DNA from: CAWJKP01 sp963843465
GTDB taxonomy: Bacteria > Planctomycetota > Planctomycetia > Pirellulales > Thermoguttaceae
Direction: 5' to 3'
NCBI GenBank assembly: GCA_963843465.1
Contig: CAWJKP010000007.1
Span: 620,001 to 684,000 of the forward strand
Length of the DNA stretch: 64,000 bases
The notes beneath the pieces were generated by a model. That model was not told the DNA's origin. It saw nothing but the letters and a program-made list of their open reading frames with translations, and made no database searches. Of this stretch, positions 60,457-64,000 are shown in pieces (position 1 is the first letter of the stretch; each line of letters begins with the position of its first letter). The translations under genes and the position numbers were made by a program.

Positions 60457-61363
60457 ATGTCCCGACTGCTTACCACCGCCCGCGAGGTCCTTGCCGATCC
60501 CTTGACGCTGGCAGAGTTGTTCCTTGTCGCCAACATTTCCTTCCTTGCGGTGGACGTGGCTATCGCCCATTCGGCCAACGCTTTTGCGCATCCGGCCGAG
60601 TGGGCGCCGGTGGCCTTCTCGCTGCTGGCCGCCGCAACGCTGTTGGCGGCAGCGATCCTGGCGGGCGGCGTTCGCCCGCCGCTGCCGCCCCGGACGGAAC
60701 ATCCCGGCCGCGCCGTCGGCAGACGTCAATGGATTGCCTGGGTGCTGGGGCTGGTCGTGGGCTCCGCGGCGGTCGGCATGGGGCTTTTGGGGCTGATCTT
60801 CCACCTCCAGAGCGGCTTCTTCCAACAGCAGACTTTGCGAAACCTGGTCTATGCCGCACCCTTTGCGGCGCCGCTGTCCTACGCCGGTCTGGGACTCCTG
60901 GCGATCCTCGATCGCACGGTGCCGTCACGAACCATCGAGTGGGCCCGCTGGGTGGTCTTTCTGGCCCTCGGCGGTTTCCTGGGCAACTTCGTCCTCAGTC
61001 TCACGGACCATGCCCAAAACGGATTCTTCGACAACCGCGAGTGGATTGCCGTCGTTGCCGCAGCTTTTGCCGTCGGGGGGCTTTTGGCGGCCCTGGTCGA
61101 TTACGGCAATCGGCCTTACCTGTGGCTCTGTCAGTGCCTGATGCTCGTCGAGATCGTCGTGGGGTTGCTCGGCTGGCACTACCACGTCAGGGCCATCCTG
61201 CGAAGTCCCATGAGCGGCGCATGGGACAAGATTCTCTACAGCGCCGGTCTTCGCCCCGCTCTTGTTCGCCGATCTCGCCGTCTTGGGAATGCTGGGGCTC
61301 TGGGGGCTGCTGCGTCCGGAGGCAACGGGGCAACCGGATGGCTGTGGGCCAAGGTATCCTTGA
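60457..61363 (+). CDS. Eight-helix membrane protein, partner of the HAO-like cytochrome, one frameshift
   Basis: About 303 aa. Predicted helices start with LTLAELFLVANISFLAVDVA and continue through ~8 segments; His residues in VAIAHSANAFAHP, LIFHLQ, LTDHAQ and GWHYHV could bind haem or quinone. ATG 60457 is 3 nt after the cytochrome stop. The frame changes near 61245; re-adding GC gives YSAPVFAPLLFADLAVLGML and an end at 61363. Without that repair the frame runs on through unrelated antisense sequence to 62781, which I reject. I do not recognise a named family; a quinone-linked electron-transfer anchor for the octaheme protein is the obvious idea. Confidence 0.7.
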
Positions 61364-62772
61364 TGGGCCGCTCCATTCAGCGGTTTGCACATCCACTTGC
61401 GCAACTTGTGGTCGGCCTGCGCGGCGATGAGTCGCATCAGGAAGGCGGGAGTGGTCAGCAGCGCCCTGGCCTTGACTCGCCAACGCACTATCCGCAGCAG
61501 CTTGAAGATCACGCCTGCCACGTGCAAAGGGCTGTAGAAGCGGGAATAGATCTGTTTGCGCAACTCGTTGATGTGCTCGGCGGAATAGTCGTCGCTGTAG
61601 ACCATGCCCTCGGCGTCGATGTGGTAGCCGGGGGTCTTTTGGACCAACTCGGCCAGGCCCGAGTGCGGCTCGTTGCGCAGCAGGGAGACGAGGATCAGGT
61701 CCACGCCCATCGAGCGGGCCAGCGACACGGTGGAGAGCATCTGCTCCTCGGTCTCGCCGATGTTGCCCACGATGAAGTAGGCGTTGAGGACCATCTTCGA
61801 CTGGCGGAGGACGGCAAACCGCTCGTGGACCTTCTGGATGTTGAGCCCCTTGCCCATCGACTTCAGCGTCGCGTCCTGCGTCGACTCGATGCCGATCAGC
61901 AGGGCCATGAATCCGGCCTGCTCCATCTTGCGCAGGACGTCGGGATGGTTGGCGATCTCCGACCGGGCGTTGGCAATGTAGTGTTTGCGGATCCCCTTGG
62001 CGATCAGCAGGTCGCAGATCTCGATGACGCGGTCCGGCTGATGGGCGAACACGTCGTCGACGAAGAGGATCACGTCGGCGTCGATCTGCTGGATCTCACG
62101 GACGATCGACGCGGCAGACCGCGGCGCCCATGCCCGCTTCACGCCCCAGGGGTTGATGGCAAAGTTGCAGAACTTGCAATTGAACGGGCAGCCGCGCGAT
62201 CCGGCAATCATGTCGATCTTGATCCCCGTGCTGACGCGCTTGCTCGTCAGGTAGTAGGGCCGCCGGCGCAAATCCCGCGCAGGCATCAGATCGTCGTCCA
62301 AAGGCGCGTTGGCCCGCGGCGGGTTGAAGACCAGTTGACCGTTGGGTCCGCGGTGGACCAGGCCCGCCACCTCCGCCCAGGGGCGTCCCTGGGCGATCTC
62401 GGCCATCGCCTGCTCGCCGTCGCCGCAGACCACGGCGTCGACGTTCGGGCAGGCCTCCATCCAGTACTTGGGGTCCTCGGTCGCCGTCCGCCCGCCCAGG
62501 ATGGTCGTCACCCCCGGCGGCAAGGCGTTGATGTCGTCGCAGATCAGCTTGAGGTTCAACCCCCAGTTGATGGAGTAGCAGACCAGGTCGGTCTCGGGCC
62601 TGAGCAACGGCAGCGTGCTGGGATTACGCAGGTGCCGGAAGTTGACCAGCTCGATCTGCTCGGCATACGGGCGCAGCGCGGCGGCGACGTACTCCAACCC
62701 CAACGGCGGGAAGGATGTCCTCGAACTGCTGGAACGCGGATACGGATAGACGCAGAGGACGTGCCGCAACAT
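60925..62772 (-). CDS. B12-binding-domain radical SAM protein
   Basis: Starts at ATG 62772 (MLRHVLCVYPY). N-terminal cobalamin-binding-like domain (FPPLGLEYVAAALRPYAEQI; VTTILGGRTATEDPKYWMEA; DAVVCGDGEQAMAEI), then the radical SAM core with SRGCPFNCKFCNFAINPWG (C-x3-C-x2-C), VILFVDDVFAHQPDRV, MALLIGIESTQDATLKSMGK and NAYFIVGNIGETEEQMLSTV. This class includes methyltransferases and cyclases such as BchE and HpnR; the substrate is unknown. The clear family match ends near LIAAQADHKLRKWMCKP (about 61390). The remaining ~150 codons lie antisense to the membrane gene and are probably not coding, so the true 3' end is likely near 61370 with an undetected frameshift. Confidence 0.75.
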   Translation of the reverse strand: MLRHVLCVYPYPRSSSSRTSFPPLGLEYVAAALRPYAEQIELVNFRHLRNPSTLPLLRPETDLVCYSINWGLNLKLICDDINALPPGVTTILGGRTATEDPKYWMEACPNVDAVVCGDGEQAMAEIAQGRPWAEVAGLVHRGPNGQLVFNPPRANAPLDDDLMPARDLRRRPYYLTSKRVSTGIKIDMIAGSRGCPFNCKFCNFAINPWGVKRAWAPRSAASIVREIQQIDADVILFVDDVFAHQPDRVIEICDLLIAKGIRKHYIANARSEIANHPDVLRKMEQAGFMALLIGIESTQDATLKSMGKGLNIQKVHERFAVLRQSKMVLNAYFIVGNIGETEEQMLSTVSLARSMGVDLILVSLLRNEPHSGLAELVQKTPGYHIDAEGMVYSDDYSAEHINELRKQIYSRFYSPLHVAGVIFKLLRIVRWRVKARALLTTPAFLMRLIAAQADHKLRKWMCKPLNGAAHQGYLGPQPSGCPVASGRSSPQSPSIPKTARSANKSGAKTGAVENLVPCAAHGTSQDGPDVVVPAEQPHDDLDEHQALTEPQVRPIAVIDQGRQKPPDGKSCGNDGNPLAVVEESVLGMVRETEDEVAQETAEGQKDHPAGPLDGS

Positions 62773-62966
62773 AGCGCTTAGGCCTGGAAATCAATAAGTT
62801 GGGCAATCCTATCGAACCCAAGGAAGCGCAGCGCACTTGGGTTTAATAGAGACCGTGTGACACCGCACGGAATTCTCCGATGGTTCTTGGCGTCCTCTTG
62901 ACGCCGACGTATGAAAGAGCCAGGGCGCTTCGCTTCCTTGCGCTTTCACATTTGCCCAACTTACGA

Positions 62967-63248
62967 TCAGTGCCCGTGTCTGCCGCCTCGGCGTGGCCGG
63001 TCCGTTTTGGGGCGAGCCTCGTTCACGGTGATCGACCGTCCGTCGATCTCGGTGAGGTTCAGCTCCTTGATGGCACTCGCGGCCTCGCGGCCGTCGGCCA
63101 TGTCCACGAAGGCGAAGCCGCGGGGCCGGCCCGTCTCACGATCCTTGACGATATTCACCTTGGCCACGGTGCCGAACCGGCCGAACGCCTGGATCAGGTC
63201 GTCCTCGGTGGCCCCGTGGGAAAGGTTGCCTACGAAAACGCTTGTCAT
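62967..63248 (-). CDS. RRM-domain RNA-binding protein
   Basis: 93 aa, a single RNA-recognition motif: RNP2 VFVGNL near the start and RNP1 RGFAFVDM in the middle, with an Arg/Gly/His tail (RPRRGGRHGH). ATG 63248 has GGGAGG 4 nt upstream. Such small RRM proteins, common in cyanobacteria and planctomycetes, bind single-stranded RNA, often under cold or stress. A cold-shock-domain remnant ends inside its start codon. Confidence 0.9.
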   Translation of the reverse strand: MTSVFVGNLSHGATEDDLIQAFGRFGTVAKVNIVKDRETGRPRGFAFVDMADGREAASAIKELNLTEIDGRSITVNEARPKTDRPRRGGRHGH

Positions 63249-63351
63249 GGTGCCTCCCTAGCAATTCCTTCCGCCGCGCTGTGATCAACGAAGAGGTCGC
63301 CCTCGTTCTCCGTCGATGAAACCGAACCCCTTGTCTGCGAGGCGGTTGATT
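63245..63351 (-). pseudogene. Cold-shock-domain fragment ahead of the RRM gene
   Basis: The minus strand reads INRLADKGFGFID, and, one frameshift later (near 63313), ENEGDLFVDHSAAEGIAREA, which is the RNA-binding half of a cold-shock domain (KGFGFI, DLFVDHS). No start codon precedes it and the second half is missing. Its TGA (63247-63245) overlaps the ATG of the RRM gene. The upstream CCTATAATC could be a promoter -10 element. Remnant or leader sequence; not a full gene. Confidence 0.55.
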
Positions 63352-63359
63352 ATAGGCTG

Positions 63360-63746
63360 CTGCGACCGAAAAAGAAACCGCAACTTCCGGTGAGCCCCCC
63401 GTTTGCCGGTTTGCCGCGCCGGCTCTAGTGCTCCGTCAGTCACCGGCTGGGCAGTAGCACGGCCATCTTGGCCGTGAATTCCAGCCTGGACGCCTGTGCT
63501 ATCTGCCAATGGTTCGCAACTCCTGGCCCGGCAAGGAGTTCCCGTTCTTAGGTTACGCGGTGATCGGGCACACTTCGGCCCGGGCATCCCCGGCTGGCGC
63601 CGGCAATGTTCACTGGCCCGAAGTGGCCGCTGGGGATAACATTGCCAACCCCCCGGCTGGCAATGGCAGTTCTTTCCCGCTGCGCTTCACGGACCCTACC
63701 GGTAGAGCGCTGGACGGGACCGGGCTGCGGAGGTTAACGTGAAGTC
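63360..63746. other. Intergenic region with palindromic repeat
   Basis: About 390 bp without a gene. Contains an imperfect inverted repeat 63450-63508 (GGCAGTAGCAC ... GTGCTATCTGCC) with an inner palindrome CACGGCCATCTTGGCCGTG (63458-63476). GGAGG at 63729-63733 is the likely ribosome site of the next gene. Confidence 0.55.
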
Positions 63747-64000
63747 ATGCGACGGCCGATCCAAATCCAGTTGCTCCTCCCCTTCCTTTCGGTGGTGCTC
63801 TTGGCCATCGTCCTGGCCTGCGTGACGATCGCCTACCTGGGTACCACCCGGGCCAGAAACCAGCAGGAAGAGAACCTCCGCCGCGTGGTCGGCACGCTCA
63901 CCGAGGCCGCCTTTCCGCTCACCGACCGGGTCTTGCGACAAATGAGCGGCCTGTCGGGCGCGGACTTCGTCGTGTTGGACGACGAGAACCGTATCCAAGG
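63747..64000 (+). CDS. N-terminus of a membrane sensor protein, probably histidine kinase (runs off the window)
   Basis: 84 codons from ATG 63747: positively charged start MRRPIQIQLLLPFLSVVLLA, one long transmembrane helix, then a periplasmic part (ARNQQEENLRRVVGTLTEAA, GLSGADFVVLDDENRI) typical of CHASE-like or dCache sensory domains of two-component kinases. The catalytic region is beyond the window, so chemoreceptor or cyclase types remain possible. Confidence 0.6.
   Translation, partial: MRRPIQIQLLLPFLSVVLLAIVLACVTIAYLGTTRARNQQEENLRRVVGTLTEAAFPLTDRVLRQMSGLSGADFVVLDDENRIQ

Noticed and set aside
60457..62781. 774-codon plus-strand reading of the membrane protein
   Set aside because: After ~260 residues it becomes antisense to the radical SAM gene. 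A GC insertion near 61245 gives a natural hydrophobic end at 61363.

Overview
The window is about 64 kb of GC-rich bacterial DNA. It most resembles a heterotrophic planctomycete of the Pirellulales type; that placement is inference from gene content. The pointers are very large secreted glycan-active proteins, a Tat-exported Gfo/Idh/MocA oxidoreductase beside a DUF6807 protein, a Ser/Thr kinase fused to formylglycine-generating-enzyme (FGE) domains, a TPR/O-GlcNAc-transferase-like protein, and many short palindromic repeats between and inside genes. I saw no rRNA, tRNA or CRISPR array.

Layout. 0.0-11.3 kb: a minus-strand run of secreted glycan-related genes with a URO-D-family enzyme and the start of a transglutaminase-like gene. 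11.5-16.3 kb: plus-strand oxidoreductase, DUF6807 protein and a full transglutaminase-like paralogue. 16.3-23.5 kb: a block carrying the glyoxylate bypass plus PEP carboxykinase operon (aceB-aceA-pckA) and a group II intron, flanked by 114-bp direct repeats. 23.4-34.2 kb: minus-strand unknown exported protein, a third transglutaminase-like gene, a GH51 arabinofuranosidase and a giant GH2-like protein. 34.5-42.1 kb: an unknown secreted protein, TPR/OGT protein, sialate O-acetylesterase and DUF4185-like protein. 42.2-46.5 kb: a kinase-FGE-FGE gene interrupted by three in-frame stops. 47.2-52.6 kb: a four-gene AmmeMemoRadiSam cluster whose parts carry export or membrane signals. 52.7-58.8 kb: membrane-lipid genes (psd, a methyltransferase, a PHP-glycosyltransferase, btaA-btaB). 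59.2-61.4 kb: an octaheme HAO-like cytochrome with a membrane partner. 61-64 kb: a B12-type radical SAM protein, an RRM protein with a cold-shock remnant in front, and the start of a membrane sensor.

Together the genes suit an organism that degrades complex polysaccharides outside the cytoplasm, can grow on acetate or fatty acids through the glyoxylate shunt, and can make phosphorus-free betaine lipids.

Caution on reading frames. About twenty otherwise well-conserved genes are broken by single frameshifts, most repaired by putting back a GC dinucleotide in a GCGC tract or one base in a homopolymer. I treat these as likely sequence errors and give whole-gene coordinates across them. Frameshift positions were worked out by eye and are approximate.
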